64,000 bases of DNA from contig NZ_MIET01000024.1 in NCBI RefSeq assembly GCF_003590335.1, positions 240,255 to 304,254 on the forward strand. The letters are read 5' to 3'. The notes under the pieces are model-generated. The model was not told the DNA's origin. It saw nothing but the letters and a program-made list of their open reading frames with translations, and searched no databases. A program made the translations under genes and the position numbers. Below are positions 27,389-37,497 of this stretch, one piece after another. The first letter of the stretch is position 1; every line of letters starts with the position of its first letter. Source of the DNA: Pseudoalteromonas sp. MSK9-3 (GTDB lineage Bacteria > Pseudomonadota > Gammaproteobacteria > Enterobacterales > Alteromonadaceae).

Positions 27389-27652
27389 CGGGTTAAAAGT
27401 TCAGTTGGATGGATGCTGTATAAGTGTTGTGTCTCGGAGTGTGAACATCAAATGACTCATAGGGCGATTGCACGAAGCAAGACCCGGCCCTGATTATCCT
27501 CTTTTAATTTCACTCGCGCATAGTCAATTACAGACAAAAAACGCTTGAACTATCCTCGCTTGACTTTGTTAATAAAACATTTAACCATCGTTAATAGTGT
27601 GAAATTTAACCATGTATTTACTTTGTAATAAGGATAATCAAACAGGTGATTT

Positions 27653-28963
27653 ATGAAAAAGTCTCTATTAGTGTTGTCAGTGGCGTTTGGACTGTCTGCG
27701 TGTAACATTGATGACAGGTTGCAATTTGCGTCAGAAACAAAAAAGAGTGAACAGGTGCATTTGAGTGCCGAAAATACGGGGTTGCTCATTATTGATGCGC
27801 AGCAAGGATATGTCATGGATAGTGACGACTTTTGGGTCAAGCTCTTCTATCCGGAATATGAAATACCAGCACAAAATGTCGACCCTCAATTGCATTCTAG
27901 CATTGACCGTATTGCACAATTGGCGCAAAAAGCCAATGAATTAAATATGCCAACAACCATTACTTACGAAGCTTTCGAAACCGATTTGGGTTTAGATTAT
28001 ACGCCTTACATAACGCGAATTGAGCAAGCGCTTGATGAAAACACCCAAAGCTACTTTAAACAAACGTTTAATTCAACATTAGAAACTGACATACATGCAG
28101 CAATGAAAGCGTGGTCTGATGCAGGAGTTTCTCGAGTGGTTGTCGCGGGTGCAGAAACCGATGTGTGTGTTATGCAAACAGTTTTAGGGCTCAAGAAAAT
28201 GGGCTTTGATGTATATTTGGCGAGTGACGCGACTTTTTCTACTGAAATTTATGAACGACCCACTTTCAAGCGTTTACAGCAAGCAGGTGTTAAGTTGGCA
28301 AAGGCCAGTGAAATTATTGAATCGATGGAAGCCAAGGACAAATTGATTTATAGTCCGCGCTATACCGTAGGCATGCGAGATGAGCTTCATCAAGGCGACC
28401 GTCACAAAATTGCGATGATCAATTTTAATATGGATGACACAAGTTTGGCTAAGGCCGAACATGATAATAAACCGGCAACAGTGCCTAGGTTTACATTTTT
28501 AGGGCTAGAACAGCAATTTATATTTAGCTACATGCCGAGTTTTCATGTGAACAAAAAGGGTAAAGCTTACACATCTAAATATCGCAAAAATACCAATGTT
28601 GTGAGCTATAAAACAATTGACCCTGTGATTGCAGATATAAAAGCCGCTGGCAAGACGCAAGCGGTTATCTCAGGCGTGGTTTCGCAGTTAGGTTTGTATG
28701 ATGCGGTCTATAAGTTAATAGAAGCAGATATTACGCCAGTCATTCTAGAAGACGCATTACTAGGATCTGATGTAGATCCAATCCACTATTTAGATTATAT
28801 CTATCAATTGGGTGCGGTGCCAAGTACGCAAAAGTCGCATGACTATGAGATGTATGTTCAAGTACAACTAGGAGATTTAACTGAAGAGGAAATTGCGGCT
28901 TACTTTCAAATGATAGAGTTAAATGAAGCAATTATCCCAGAGGTATACCCGCGTTTACGTTAG
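27653..28963 (+). CDS. Lipoprotein with two isochorismatase-like domains
   Basis: 436 residues. The N-terminal signal has a lipobox (LSAC, Cys 17), so a lipid-anchored envelope protein is predicted. The first cysteine-hydrolase domain (about 40-215) has the catalytic triad of the isochorismatase superfamily: D48 in LLIIDAQ, K136 in YFKQTF and C172 in ETDVCVMQT. A second related domain (about 250-405) repeats the fold with VISGVVSQLGLYDAVYKLI but has Ser-Gln where the catalytic Cys would be, so it is probably inactive. AAGGATAATCAAACAGG lies before the ATG. An extracytoplasmic location is unusual for this family. Substrate unknown. Confidence 0.82.
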   Translation: MKKSLLVLSVAFGLSACNIDDRLQFASETKKSEQVHLSAENTGLLIIDAQQGYVMDSDDFWVKLFYPEYEIPAQNVDPQLHSSIDRIAQLAQKANELNMPTTITYEAFETDLGLDYTPYITRIEQALDENTQSYFKQTFNSTLETDIHAAMKAWSDAGVSRVVVAGAETDVCVMQTVLGLKKMGFDVYLASDATFSTEIYERPTFKRLQQAGVKLAKASEIIESMEAKDKLIYSPRYTVGMRDELHQGDRHKIAMINFNMDDTSLAKAEHDNKPATVPRFTFLGLEQQFIFSYMPSFHVNKKGKAYTSKYRKNTNVVSYKTIDPVIADIKAAGKTQAVISGVVSQLGLYDAVYKLIEADITPVILEDALLGSDVDPIHYLDYIYQLGAVPSTQKSHDYEMYVQVQLGDLTEEEIAAYFQMIELNEAIIPEVYPRLR

Positions 28964-29273
28964 GTTTAGGGTTGGCAAATCTTACAATACAATAAAATTG
29001 CACCTCAAATTAAAGGGGTTAGAATCAAAGGGATCGGAGTCGTTGGTCCCTTCTTAAATAATGAAGCTGTTGCTCTCGATAAGTTGAAGTACCAGCTAGC
29101 ATACGTGCTTTACTAGTACCTCGCGAAAGTGGAAGAAAGTCAGCAGATTGTAGAAAATTTGGTAATCATCACTCTGATCCTATTGCCAGTGATCCCATTG
29201 TGTAGAACGAAGTCGAACTAATTAAGTTTTTAAAACGAATGGGCTTACTGTCTGTTTTATAAACTAATACTGC
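28964..29273. other. Intergenic region with a possible coding remnant
   Basis: 310 bases. On the minus strand a frame without a start reads LPLSRGTSKARMLAG, then TYREQQLHYLRRDQRLRSL and a stop near 29018, followed by a GGGATCGGAGTCGTTGGTCC stretch. This looks like the 3' end of a decayed gene, perhaps of a mobile element, but the family was not identified. Confidence 0.35.
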
Positions 29274-29588
29274 TTAATGCACTGTTATAGGGTGATCATT
29301 AACGACTAAAGATTGACCGTTTTCCTTTGCGCGAATAAAACTAGAGATTAAAACGTCATTTGATAAGGTGTTTATATCGTCGACCTTTTCAACCGTGCAA
29401 AACGTAATAGACTCCCAACCTAAACCCTTAATAAAAGTTTTAAGCTGTTTGATATTACCTTGGTAATTTTCATCGGTTGTTAGTAAACCGATAGAGTGTT
29501 TATTGCCGAGTGTGTACTTGCCATTGTGTGTGGTCGAACATTTGGCGTACCCGCTCAACACATACACTGTATTGTCGCTGTTATTCAT
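29274..29588 (-). CDS. Hypothetical protein
   Basis: 104 residues from the ATG at 29588; a TTG at 29636 would add 16. No signal peptide or membrane helix. The sequence VYVLSGYAKCSTTHNGKYTLGNKHSIGLL followed by mixed alpha/beta segments was not recognised. The weak ribosome site and isolation leave some doubt that it is expressed, although the amino-acid composition looks protein-like. Confidence 0.5.
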   Translation of the reverse strand: MNNSDNTVYVLSGYAKCSTTHNGKYTLGNKHSIGLLTTDENYQGNIKQLKTFIKGLGWESITFCTVEKVDDINTLSNDVLISSFIRAKENGQSLVVNDHPITVH

Positions 29589-29636
29589 TGTGTTTTGCGT
29601 ACTTAAGTGAATTTTAACTTTACATGCATTTTTCAA

Positions 29637-30058
29637 ACCAAATTAGTAAATGTGTTTATGTGATGTGCCTACGCCTTGAAAAATAGGGCATAAAAAATGA
29701 TCGGCTACCGACATTTGGTCGTGGATGTCCTATAGGGTGTCAATTTTTTGTATGGAACAACGGGGAAGTACTCGAGTCTCTAACAAGGGTGAGAATGAAC
29801 CCCATGGCAAAGCAGCGAGTTATGACTATGTGTTTTCAGGTTCTTAATAACTTTATGATAGTCAGTTTATATTGGGTATATAAAGATTTTCTTAACGCGA
29901 AGTTAAACTTCTATTTTTTATCTAAAGCTTCTTTAGTTATGCATAATATCGTATTTGAAAAATATAACTTCCTTGAAAAACGCCGTACTTGTTCCGATAT
30001 CGTTTTGTGGTACATTTATTGAGCAGCTTTAATTGCAATAACAACAAGGAAAGAAAAT
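29637..30058. other. Intergenic region before the 497-aa secreted protein
   Basis: About 420 AT-rich bases. A 77-codon plus-strand frame at 29789-30022 has no ribosome site or family resemblance and was not called. No hairpin or repeat stands out. Confidence 0.5.
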
Positions 30059-31552
30059 ATGAAAATAAAAAAATATTTCCATTTTATATCAGCGGTATTA
30101 CTCACATTTTGGTCTTCGTTAGTATTTAGTTTAAATTCAGAGGGTCTTGAGCAGATTAATTCTGGTCGGTTTGTATTTATTGGTGACTCACAAGATAGTT
30201 TAGCTTTACAGATTAAGTTAAAAAAGAATGGCAAGGGGATACTAAAACAAATAGCTAAGTCAAATATCCACTGGTATTCAAGTGATACAGGTATTGAAAT
30301 TTCACTATTAGAACCTATGCTGCAATGGCAGTTTGAACAGGAGGGCGCTCAATTTAAGGTTGAATTAACCAGTGTCTCATTAGTTGCACAGGAGCAAGGC
30401 AAAATCGCAGCTACTATAACGCAGCAGTTGGTAAACGTTCAAACTGAAGAGGTGTTGGAGAAGTCTTATCCTGTTACTCAGGGTAAATTACTTAGAGTCG
30501 GTGAGCTCAAAAATTGGGAGACAGAGCTGACAGATAAAGTATGGACTATCTCTAACTTTGATCTTATTCATTACCCTCAAGAAGGGACAGAGGCTTTTCA
30601 TGCCGTGCAGGTCGAATTTTATGACAATGGCCGAGGGAAAATTTACTTTCCTGACAGTGTAGCAGAAGACATGAGATGGAAAGTACGTGAAAATAGACTT
30701 GCTATTAAGTATTACCACAGCGGCGCCAAGCGTCTATTTAAATTTTGGGTTGTCGAGGAGTATGCTGGAATTGGATGGCGATATATTGCTAACGTAAAAG
30801 GGCTGAAAAATACAGACCCAATCACCCGAAGTGGTTATATGATAGCGAATCAAAATCGTAGTTTTGCCACAGAAGACTTTTATGGAAAGTGGCAAGCAAA
30901 TGGAGCACAATTTGATTATTATGCAGATAATTATTACATCCCAAACGTAGTGCACCCTAGTTCTAAGTGGAGCCTGACTGATGCGGGGGAGATATATCGA
31001 GAAAAAATAGTTCACCCAATACTGGGCACGGTGTCAGAGTGCCCTGATGACACTTGTTATTCTTCTTGTGAATTCAATCTTAAATTATTGGCACGTGATG
31101 CTGATACTCTCTTCGTTCACCAGCAATTAAATTCAGAACTTGTTCCGCAAGGCCCATTTTTCGATCTAGGTAGTGCAATAATGAAATTTAAGTTAGATAA
31201 ACACAATGGTATAGATGCCTTTTCTTACGATTGGTTAGATTATGCGAGTTTAGTGTTAAATAGCTCAGGTAGTGAAACGCGTTTATTCTTTTTCTCTCGC
31301 CCGAATAGCTTAGGTGGTACAGACTACCTATACGCAGAAAATAGCCCTAACAATATTGTTGGTCGCTTTGTAGTGAAGCAAGGGAAGTTACATTTGGAGT
31401 CCAGCGAAAGCGCTTATATTTTCGAAATCACGGAGTTCAACAGAAATAGCGTTACTTCATGTCGCTATGAAGCAGGAAAAACTTGTGATGAAGGGGAAAC
31501 GGTGAGTTTTAACTTTGACAATGGCGCACCACATTTAGGATCAAGAAAATAA
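30059..31552 (+). CDS. Secreted protein of unknown function
   Basis: 497 residues with a signal peptide (hydrophobic residues 8-24, cleavage likely after VFS) and a strong AAGGAAAGAAAAT ribosome site. The mature part is rich in aromatic residues and short beta-strand-like repeats of the type 'VEFYDNGRGKIYFPD' and 'FYGKWQANGAQFDYYADNYY', which suggests lipocalin- or beta-sandwich-like domains. Five Cys are clustered: CPDDTCYSSC near residue 330 and two near the C-terminus, consistent with disulfides outside the cytosol. No known family was recognised. Confidence 0.75.
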   Translation: MKIKKYFHFISAVLLTFWSSLVFSLNSEGLEQINSGRFVFIGDSQDSLALQIKLKKNGKGILKQIAKSNIHWYSSDTGIEISLLEPMLQWQFEQEGAQFKVELTSVSLVAQEQGKIAATITQQLVNVQTEEVLEKSYPVTQGKLLRVGELKNWETELTDKVWTISNFDLIHYPQEGTEAFHAVQVEFYDNGRGKIYFPDSVAEDMRWKVRENRLAIKYYHSGAKRLFKFWVVEEYAGIGWRYIANVKGLKNTDPITRSGYMIANQNRSFATEDFYGKWQANGAQFDYYADNYYIPNVVHPSSKWSLTDAGEIYREKIVHPILGTVSECPDDTCYSSCEFNLKLLARDADTLFVHQQLNSELVPQGPFFDLGSAIMKFKLDKHNGIDAFSYDWLDYASLVLNSSGSETRLFFFSRPNSLGGTDYLYAENSPNNIVGRFVVKQGKLHLESSESAYIFEITEFNRNSVTSCRYEAGKTCDEGETVSFNFDNGAPHLGSRK

Positions 31553-31758
31553 CTAACCAATTTAGTCGTGCGTAACTGACTGAGAGAGTTTCAGGCTTGT
31601 GGTTTTAAATACCTTGAAACTTATTAAACAGGCAATAAAGTGATGGCCCATTAAAGCAGCCATCACATACCCACCTCTAAACAGCTTTATAAGCATCTGA
31701 AAGGTATTAGAAAGGAGATGTATTCAGCGATATTGAAGCTATTAATAACGACGCAAAC

Positions 31759-32187
31759 TTATTCACTCGCAGCTGCTAGTATTGCATTCGTAAGTTTTTT
31801 TGAATTAGGTAAAAAGCCGTTTAGGTAGGCGATAATTTGCCCTTGAGCATTTGTTAGTTTATACACGTTTGATACCGCACATTCGCTACATGTCACGTTA
31901 TGCAATTGATACTGTGTTTCAGTTAAGCCGGTATAGTGGTAAAGCATGTTGTTTTTCACCACGAGTCGAGTATTGAAATACTGACAACATCGATAGTTCA
32001 TATACCCCATACGCAGTAGTATGCCTACCATACATAACGACAACACATTAAAGTACCAAACTTGTTGGTTCATAATAAAACTTGAAATGGCAAGCGCCAG
32101 CATAACAATGACGAGTAAGCCAAGCCAAACTTGCTGCATTACTTTGAACCCGCCTTGTGATTCGAATGTGATTTCTTGACGATGCAT
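31759..32187 (-). CDS. Small membrane protein of unknown function
   Basis: 142 residues with two adjacent transmembrane segments (about 20-40 and 45-60) and a C-terminal soluble part of about 75 residues with strand pattern similar to PH-like membrane proteins. Cys residues at the end of the second helix and in TCSECAVS are notable. Isolated gene; function not recognised. Confidence 0.6.
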   Translation of the reverse strand: MHRQEITFESQGGFKVMQQVWLGLLVIVMLALAISSFIMNQQVWYFNVLSLCMVGILLRMGYMNYRCCQYFNTRLVVKNNMLYHYTGLTETQYQLHNVTCSECAVSNVYKLTNAQGQIIAYLNGFLPNSKKLTNAILAAASE

Positions 32188-32299
32188 TTAATACCTTTAT
32201 TACAATGTGTATATAATATTGGGACGAGATTTTAGCGCAATGCAATCATAAAGCACAGTAATAAGGGCTGAAAAGGGGAGTTGTTCTAAGTTCAAACAC

Positions 32300-34048
32300 T
32301 TAATGACCCTTGCTCTTAAACCGGACCTTCATTGATAACCCTGGCGACATACGCTCTACATTAATAGTACCTTGCTGTGCTAATACAAGTTCATTGACGA
32401 GCGCCAGTCCTATCCCTGTACCTTGGGTTGAACGTGTGAGCTCATTGCCGCCTCGGTAAAATAGTTCAAAAATTTTACTCTCTTGTTCGGGTGATATGCC
32501 TTCACCATAATCGCGAATTTCCATCATAATATGGTTTTTGATATTGGGTTCAGCTGTGAAGTTAACCTCTATTCTTTGGCGTTTATCATCTTGGATTTTT
32601 TCAGTGTCGAAAAACTTGATTGCGTTGTCGGTTATGTTAATCACAATTTGTGAAAAGGCATCTAAATCAACATAGAGTAGGACATGTTCGGGGTGTTCAA
32701 AGTCACTAGAGATATTAATTTTAAAGTTATTTTTAAGTAGCAACGACGACACTTTTGACTGAATGATGTCAGATAAAATACTGAGCTTGGTATACTGCGG
32801 CTTAATATTGTGTTGAGGTTGGCTGAGCTTCGATAGCTGCAATATATTGTCAATCAATCGAGACAAGCGCTCACTTTCGCTGTGTATAAACTCGTAATAC
32901 TCTGATTTATATTCTTCAGAGGGAACCATGCCTGACTTTAACATTTCAGAATACATACGAATTGAAGTTAACGGGGTTTTGAGCTCATGACTGACGGAAG
33001 ACACAAAGTTGAGGCGCTGCTCTGCGAGAGTGATGTGTTTAACCCCTAAACGATAAAAGCCATAGCAGCCAAGTACAATGCCAACCATCAAGAGTGCCAT
33101 CAAGCCTAGGCTATATGTTGCTGCTAAAGGCAGTATGAGCTGTGAGGTAGAATAAGTGAGCTTATAGTCCTTAAAGGGCCATCTCAATGCATGACTATTT
33201 AATACCTGTTGGGTTAATTGGTCATCTAGGTGCTTAGTTGAGGTAATGCTTGATGTACCTTGTGGGTCGCTCTTATAGATCAAATAAACGTTATCTGCAT
33301 TCGTTCTATTGGGAGCTACAGTGACAGCAATGGTATTTTTAAATAGCACTGTTTTTAACGTATTGGCAATTTGGTCGTTTAAGTAGGCTTCTACATCAAT
33401 GATGTAGCCTTGTAATTGCTTTATGTCGTTCACGGATACAATCCGATAAAAAATAAGATATCCAGCGACATCTGATAATAAAAGAAATTTCTCGTTATTT
33501 GCCGATAGGTCATGGTCAATGAGTGTGTTTAGTTCATTCGATTTTGCTGTGATGTTGTATAAGTTTAAAGCGAGCTTTTTACGCTCTCTCATTTCTTTAT
33601 CATCTTGGGGGGTTATTAATCTTTTAGGGCTTTTGATGGTATGAGGCCATACTGGACTATTAAAGTTACCTTCTTTATCTAGTTGGAAATATCCAATCAA
33701 GCCTGTAAATCTTGTATGATAATCTGGGTTTGAAAGAGGTGATGGTACTCGGCTTATTTTTTGAGTACTGGGATTGTAAATATGCTGGTAATAATTAAAT
33801 TCACGTGTACTTAATGCATTATCAAATACGATACGCTTAAATAATCTAAGGTTTAATTGAGAGGTTATTTCTTGCGTTTTACTTTGGTATTCAGTTAAAA
33901 GGTCTTGTTCAAACTGAGTGTAACCTTTATACAACACCAAGCTGATTGGAGTGAGCAGTAAGGTTAAAAAAACCAGTGTAAATACACGAAGACGATAAAT
34001 ACGTTGCTGGTAATTTAATAAGCGTTTATTTGAGAATAGTGATGTCAT
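32300..34048 (-). CDS. Sensor histidine kinase of a two-component pair
   Basis: 582 residues. Transmembrane helices at about 20-42 and 304-330 flank a periplasmic sensor of some 260 residues with no recognised fold. The HisKA motif VSSVSHELKTPLTSIRMY has its phospho-acceptor at H354. The ATPase domain has the N-box NITDNAIKF, the G1 box IRDYGEGIS and GTGIGLALV. No HAMP domain is obvious. It begins 2 bases after the response regulator stop, so the two are co-transcribed and probably partners. Confidence 0.93.
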   Translation of the reverse strand: MTSLFSNKRLLNYQQRIYRLRVFTLVFLTLLLTPISLVLYKGYTQFEQDLLTEYQSKTQEITSQLNLRLFKRIVFDNALSTREFNYYQHIYNPSTQKISRVPSPLSNPDYHTRFTGLIGYFQLDKEGNFNSPVWPHTIKSPKRLITPQDDKEMRERKKLALNLYNITAKSNELNTLIDHDLSANNEKFLLLSDVAGYLIFYRIVSVNDIKQLQGYIIDVEAYLNDQIANTLKTVLFKNTIAVTVAPNRTNADNVYLIYKSDPQGTSSITSTKHLDDQLTQQVLNSHALRWPFKDYKLTYSTSQLILPLAATYSLGLMALLMVGIVLGCYGFYRLGVKHITLAEQRLNFVSSVSHELKTPLTSIRMYSEMLKSGMVPSEEYKSEYYEFIHSESERLSRLIDNILQLSKLSQPQHNIKPQYTKLSILSDIIQSKVSSLLLKNNFKINISSDFEHPEHVLLYVDLDAFSQIVINITDNAIKFFDTEKIQDDKRQRIEVNFTAEPNIKNHIMMEIRDYGEGISPEQESKIFELFYRGGNELTRSTQGTGIGLALVNELVLAQQGTINVERMSPGLSMKVRFKSKGH

Positions 34049-34050
34049 AT

Positions 34051-34752
34051 TTACGACTGAGCACTAAATAGTTGATATCCTTCACCCCTTAGGGTGACCA
34101 AGTGAACTGGCGTTTTAGAGTCGCGCTCAATTTTTTTGCGTATTTTGGCGATATGGATGTCGACCGTGCGTGTATCTATGTGCTCCGTTGATTTATACCC
34201 CCAGATCTCTCTCAGTAACTCATCACGTGAAACCGGGGATTTTTGTTGATTCAAGTAACTTAACAGAGTGACTTCACGACGGGTGTAGCGTACTTCTTGT
34301 CCGTAAGACGTTCCCGTTAATTTTTGCATACAAATACTGATATGGTCGCCAATGTTTAGTTTATTATCATTACTTGATAAGCCAGAACGCCTTATCAATG
34401 CGGTCACTCTCAATATCAATTCTGAAGCAGAGAAGGGTTTAGCGACATAATCATCTGCGCCAAGGGTAAGGCCATTAATTATATCTTCTTCAGTATTCTT
34501 TGCGGTTAACATAAGGATCGGTTGCACTTGAGATTGCTGCCTAATTGCATTACAAATTTCAAAACCGTTCATGGACGGCAACATCACATCTAGAATAATA
34601 CAAGTGTATTGGCCCTCAACAGCTCGGTTTAACCCTTTTTTACCATCCATTTCACTGTCGACTTCAAAGCCATGGAAGGTAAATAAGTCCGTTAAGCCTC
34701 GTAATATGCTTGGCTCATCTTCGACGATAAGCAGAGTGGGTTTTATATTCAT
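34051..34752 (-). CDS. OmpR/PhoB-family response regulator
   Basis: 233 residues. Receiver domain 1-120 with acidic pocket E11-D12, phospho-acceptor D55 in CIILDVMLPS and the conserved Lys in YVAKPFSASEL. A winged-helix DNA-binding domain follows (about 130-230) with TRREVTLLSYL and HIDTRTVDIHIAKIRKKIE. First gene of a two-gene operon with the kinase; transcribed away from the CadC-like gene, which lies upstream on the same strand. Confidence 0.95.
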   Translation of the reverse strand: MNIKPTLLIVEDEPSILRGLTDLFTFHGFEVDSEMDGKKGLNRAVEGQYTCIILDVMLPSMNGFEICNAIRQQSQVQPILMLTAKNTEEDIINGLTLGADDYVAKPFSASELILRVTALIRRSGLSSNDNKLNIGDHISICMQKLTGTSYGQEVRYTRREVTLLSYLNQQKSPVSRDELLREIWGYKSTEHIDTRTVDIHIAKIRKKIERDSKTPVHLVTLRGEGYQLFSAQS

Positions 34753-34849
34753 TTTATTCTTTTTATTAATTAACTTACTTAAGACTTACTCTATCATTGT
34801 TATTAAAATATCAAATGCAAAGTTTTGTAAAACTAGAATGTTATAGCGC

Positions 34850-37111
34850 TTATTTTGACACTTTAACTCTAATGGTTTCACGTAGTGTTTGTCGCTTTTT
34901 GTTATATTTTTTGAGTAGCACTCTAAATTCAGGCATGTCTTGCAAGGGCTTTAGTAAATGATCGTTTTGTAAGGTCCACCACTGCATATTAAATGATTCT
35001 ATCCAACCCATCCCGAGTGCACTCGATAAATAATGCAGCGCTTGCTGTGTATTTCCAAGCATACTTGCTACTCGCGCTAAAGAAAATTGGGTTTGAATAT
35101 TATCAAATACATGGCCTTGCTGAAGGAATGTGTGTACTTTATTTAATAGCATTTCGGCGTTTTTTTTGTCATTTAAATACAGGGTAGATACCGCTAGTAA
35201 AATGACTGCAGGATAGTTATCAGCGGTGATCTCGGTGTGCGTTAAAGTACTTTTGTTACGCCACTGAGGGTGTAATTTTAGTAGGGTATTTTTGGCTGAG
35301 CTAAAGCGGGCAGCGCGAAATTGCGCATTGGCGAGTTCTAAGTGCGCTTCTTGAGTGTAAGGTATACGAGCTATACGCTGCTTTATATTGGATAGGACTT
35401 GCTCGTCGTTGCCCTGTTCACTGAGTCTAATTAAGTTCATGCTATAGACAAAGTGACCGTGTATTGGTCGCATTTTATCAAGCAGCTGCTCAGCTGTTTT
35501 GTTTGCGCCAACACTCAGGTATGCCAGCACTTGCTGCTCGCATACTTCAATGCTTGAACAATTGGTAAATAGGGCTGTATTGTCTGCATGCCAATCAGCC
35601 ATCGCTAAAATTGACGCCTGAGTATACCTGTTCACTTTTGCTGACTGAAAAGGGTGCATAGTCATGTTACCTTCCAAATCTAGCGCTTGTTGATATACTT
35701 TTTGGGCCGCATCTAGCTGACCCATTGATTTCAATAAGTGACTGAATGAGCGTTTTAGTGATGCGGACAATGGATTAAGTGTGATTGCTTGGCGTAAATG
35801 GTCAATGGCTTGTTGTTGCTTACCTAAGCGCGTTAATAAAATGCTATACCAAAGATGGGTTGTGGCATTACTTTCAAGGTTAAGTGAGCGAGTAAATAAG
35901 GCTTCAGCTTGGTGATAAAGCGTGCTGTCTTTCATCGCTTTTGCTTTGTCTGATAAGATCATGCCTTGGGTGGCAAGCGCGAGTGGAGAATTTGGGTTTA
36001 GCGCTAGTGCTGTGTTTATATGTGGGAGCGCAGCCTCGATTGCGTCAAGCTCCCCCCAGCTACCAAAGGTGTGTAAAAATGCATAGCTAATGGCTAGTCC
36101 AATATGTGCTGGGGCATAATCAGGTTCAAGTTCTAAGCTGTGCTTAAAGTAATCGACCGCTTTATTTAGTGCGTGTGGCGTGCGTTGACGCCAATGATAT
36201 TGCCCCATTAAATACCATTCATAAGCTTGAGCGTTGATAGTTTGGCTCTGTAGTGCTGCTTTATTGGTCTTAGGGTGAATGAGCGTATGTATGACTTGGC
36301 TGATGGTATCCTGTAGTTGAAAGTGATTCTGATTGTTGCTGTCAAAGGTGTTTGACCAAAGTAGTTGGCCATTTTGGGTACTAATTACTCTGACAGTGAT
36401 CCGAGTTTGTTCATTGAGTCTTTGTACACTGCCATCAAGTAATGCCTCGACTTGCAGTGCGTCACCAATTGCGGTGGCATTGTATTTTTCTCGATAAGTA
36501 AAAGAGGAATAACGGGAAATCACTTTTAACGATTTAATTTGAGAAAGTTGATTGATAATCGCGTCTGATAAGCCATCGGCAAAGTACTGATTATTTTGGT
36601 TTGGGCTTAAGTCATCAAAAGGCAGCACGGCAATAGAGTCTATATTAAGCTTGGCTGTGATACTTTCCTCGACTGGCTGAGCAAAATACCCCGTTATAAA
36701 TGTGCTAAAGAGTAAGCTACATACGACAAGTAACGTGAGCAAGCGTGTTTTACTTATATGATGTGAAGCGGTGTTTTTGATCTCTTTGACCGGTGCAATC
36801 AGTATGTACCCTTCATTGGGTTGTGTCTTGATAAAAATGGGATGTCGCGCATTATCGTCAAGTGCTTTACGTATTTTACTCACCGTGACCGACAAAATGT
36901 CGTTCGTAACGCACTTGCCTTTCCATAAGTGCGCCAAAATTTGCTCTTTGGTGACTGTTTTTCCAGCATTTTGAATTAACAGCAACAAAAGTTGCATGCT
37001 TTTATTATCGAGTTGGCGTGTGCCAGATTGGCTTATAAGGCTATTACTATTTGAGCATATGCGCCAAGCGCCCAGTTGGTACTTTGGGTTATGTTCCATG
37101 CTTATATCCAT
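34850..37111 (-). CDS. CadC-like membrane regulator with TolB-like and TPR regions
   Basis: 753 residues. The N-terminal OmpR-type winged helix (about 10-110; QILAHLWKGKCVTNDILSVTVSKIRKAL and PNEGYILI) is followed by one transmembrane helix (about 121-143). A TolB-N-like domain follows (about 160-285; SIAVLPFDDLSPNQNNQYFADGLSDAI), then a long stretch of TPR repeats to the C-terminus (for example APAHIGLAISYAFLHTFG). So a one-component, membrane-integrated transcription regulator whose periplasmic half senses an unknown signal. Two ATGs at 37111 and 37099 are possible. Control targets unknown; the divergent serine hydrolase is a candidate. Confidence 0.9.
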   Translation of the reverse strand: MDISMEHNPKYQLGAWRICSNSNSLISQSGTRQLDNKSMQLLLLLIQNAGKTVTKEQILAHLWKGKCVTNDILSVTVSKIRKALDDNARHPIFIKTQPNEGYILIAPVKEIKNTASHHISKTRLLTLLVVCSLLFSTFITGYFAQPVEESITAKLNIDSIAVLPFDDLSPNQNNQYFADGLSDAIINQLSQIKSLKVISRYSSFTYREKYNATAIGDALQVEALLDGSVQRLNEQTRITVRVISTQNGQLLWSNTFDSNNQNHFQLQDTISQVIHTLIHPKTNKAALQSQTINAQAYEWYLMGQYHWRQRTPHALNKAVDYFKHSLELEPDYAPAHIGLAISYAFLHTFGSWGELDAIEAALPHINTALALNPNSPLALATQGMILSDKAKAMKDSTLYHQAEALFTRSLNLESNATTHLWYSILLTRLGKQQQAIDHLRQAITLNPLSASLKRSFSHLLKSMGQLDAAQKVYQQALDLEGNMTMHPFQSAKVNRYTQASILAMADWHADNTALFTNCSSIEVCEQQVLAYLSVGANKTAEQLLDKMRPIHGHFVYSMNLIRLSEQGNDEQVLSNIKQRIARIPYTQEAHLELANAQFRAARFSSAKNTLLKLHPQWRNKSTLTHTEITADNYPAVILLAVSTLYLNDKKNAEMLLNKVHTFLQQGHVFDNIQTQFSLARVASMLGNTQQALHYLSSALGMGWIESFNMQWWTLQNDHLLKPLQDMPEFRVLLKKYNKKRQTLRETIRVKVSK

Positions 37112-37497
37112 ACACTAACGTTACTTTTTTGTTCACCCAAGTCTGATCCATTTTTGTCATTATTATTCTTAGTTAGGCAGTAAGGTTTGAACCTTAAATA
37201 GGTAATAAAACCCCTATGTCATTGTGCAGGTTTGTTGCTCGAATATCAAAAATAAACAGGCAAGGCGAGATTTAGGAACAAAGCACTTATTTATTGGGCT
37301 GAAACTGAAGGTGCTTTAAAAATAACTCAAGTGATTTTACTTTCAACTAACTGATAATAAAGCTTAGTTTTTTATTGAGTTGGTTAACTTCAAACTTTGG
37401 AAGATTTTAGGTGTTTTAACTTGTTCAAACTACACGGTCTTTGTAGCGTTTAATTAAATGAGGTTGAACCCGAAGATGGTTAATTAAGAGAGCTAAG
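37112..37497. other. Divergent region between CadC-like regulator and serine hydrolase
   Basis: 386 AT-rich bases. No gene, repeat or clear hairpin. Promoters for both flanking genes must be here; possible operator for the CadC-like protein, but no pair of boxes is convincing. Confidence 0.5.

Noticed and set aside
29789..30022. 77-codon plus-strand frame before the secreted protein
   Set aside because: AT-rich sequence, no convincing ribosome site or family resemblance.
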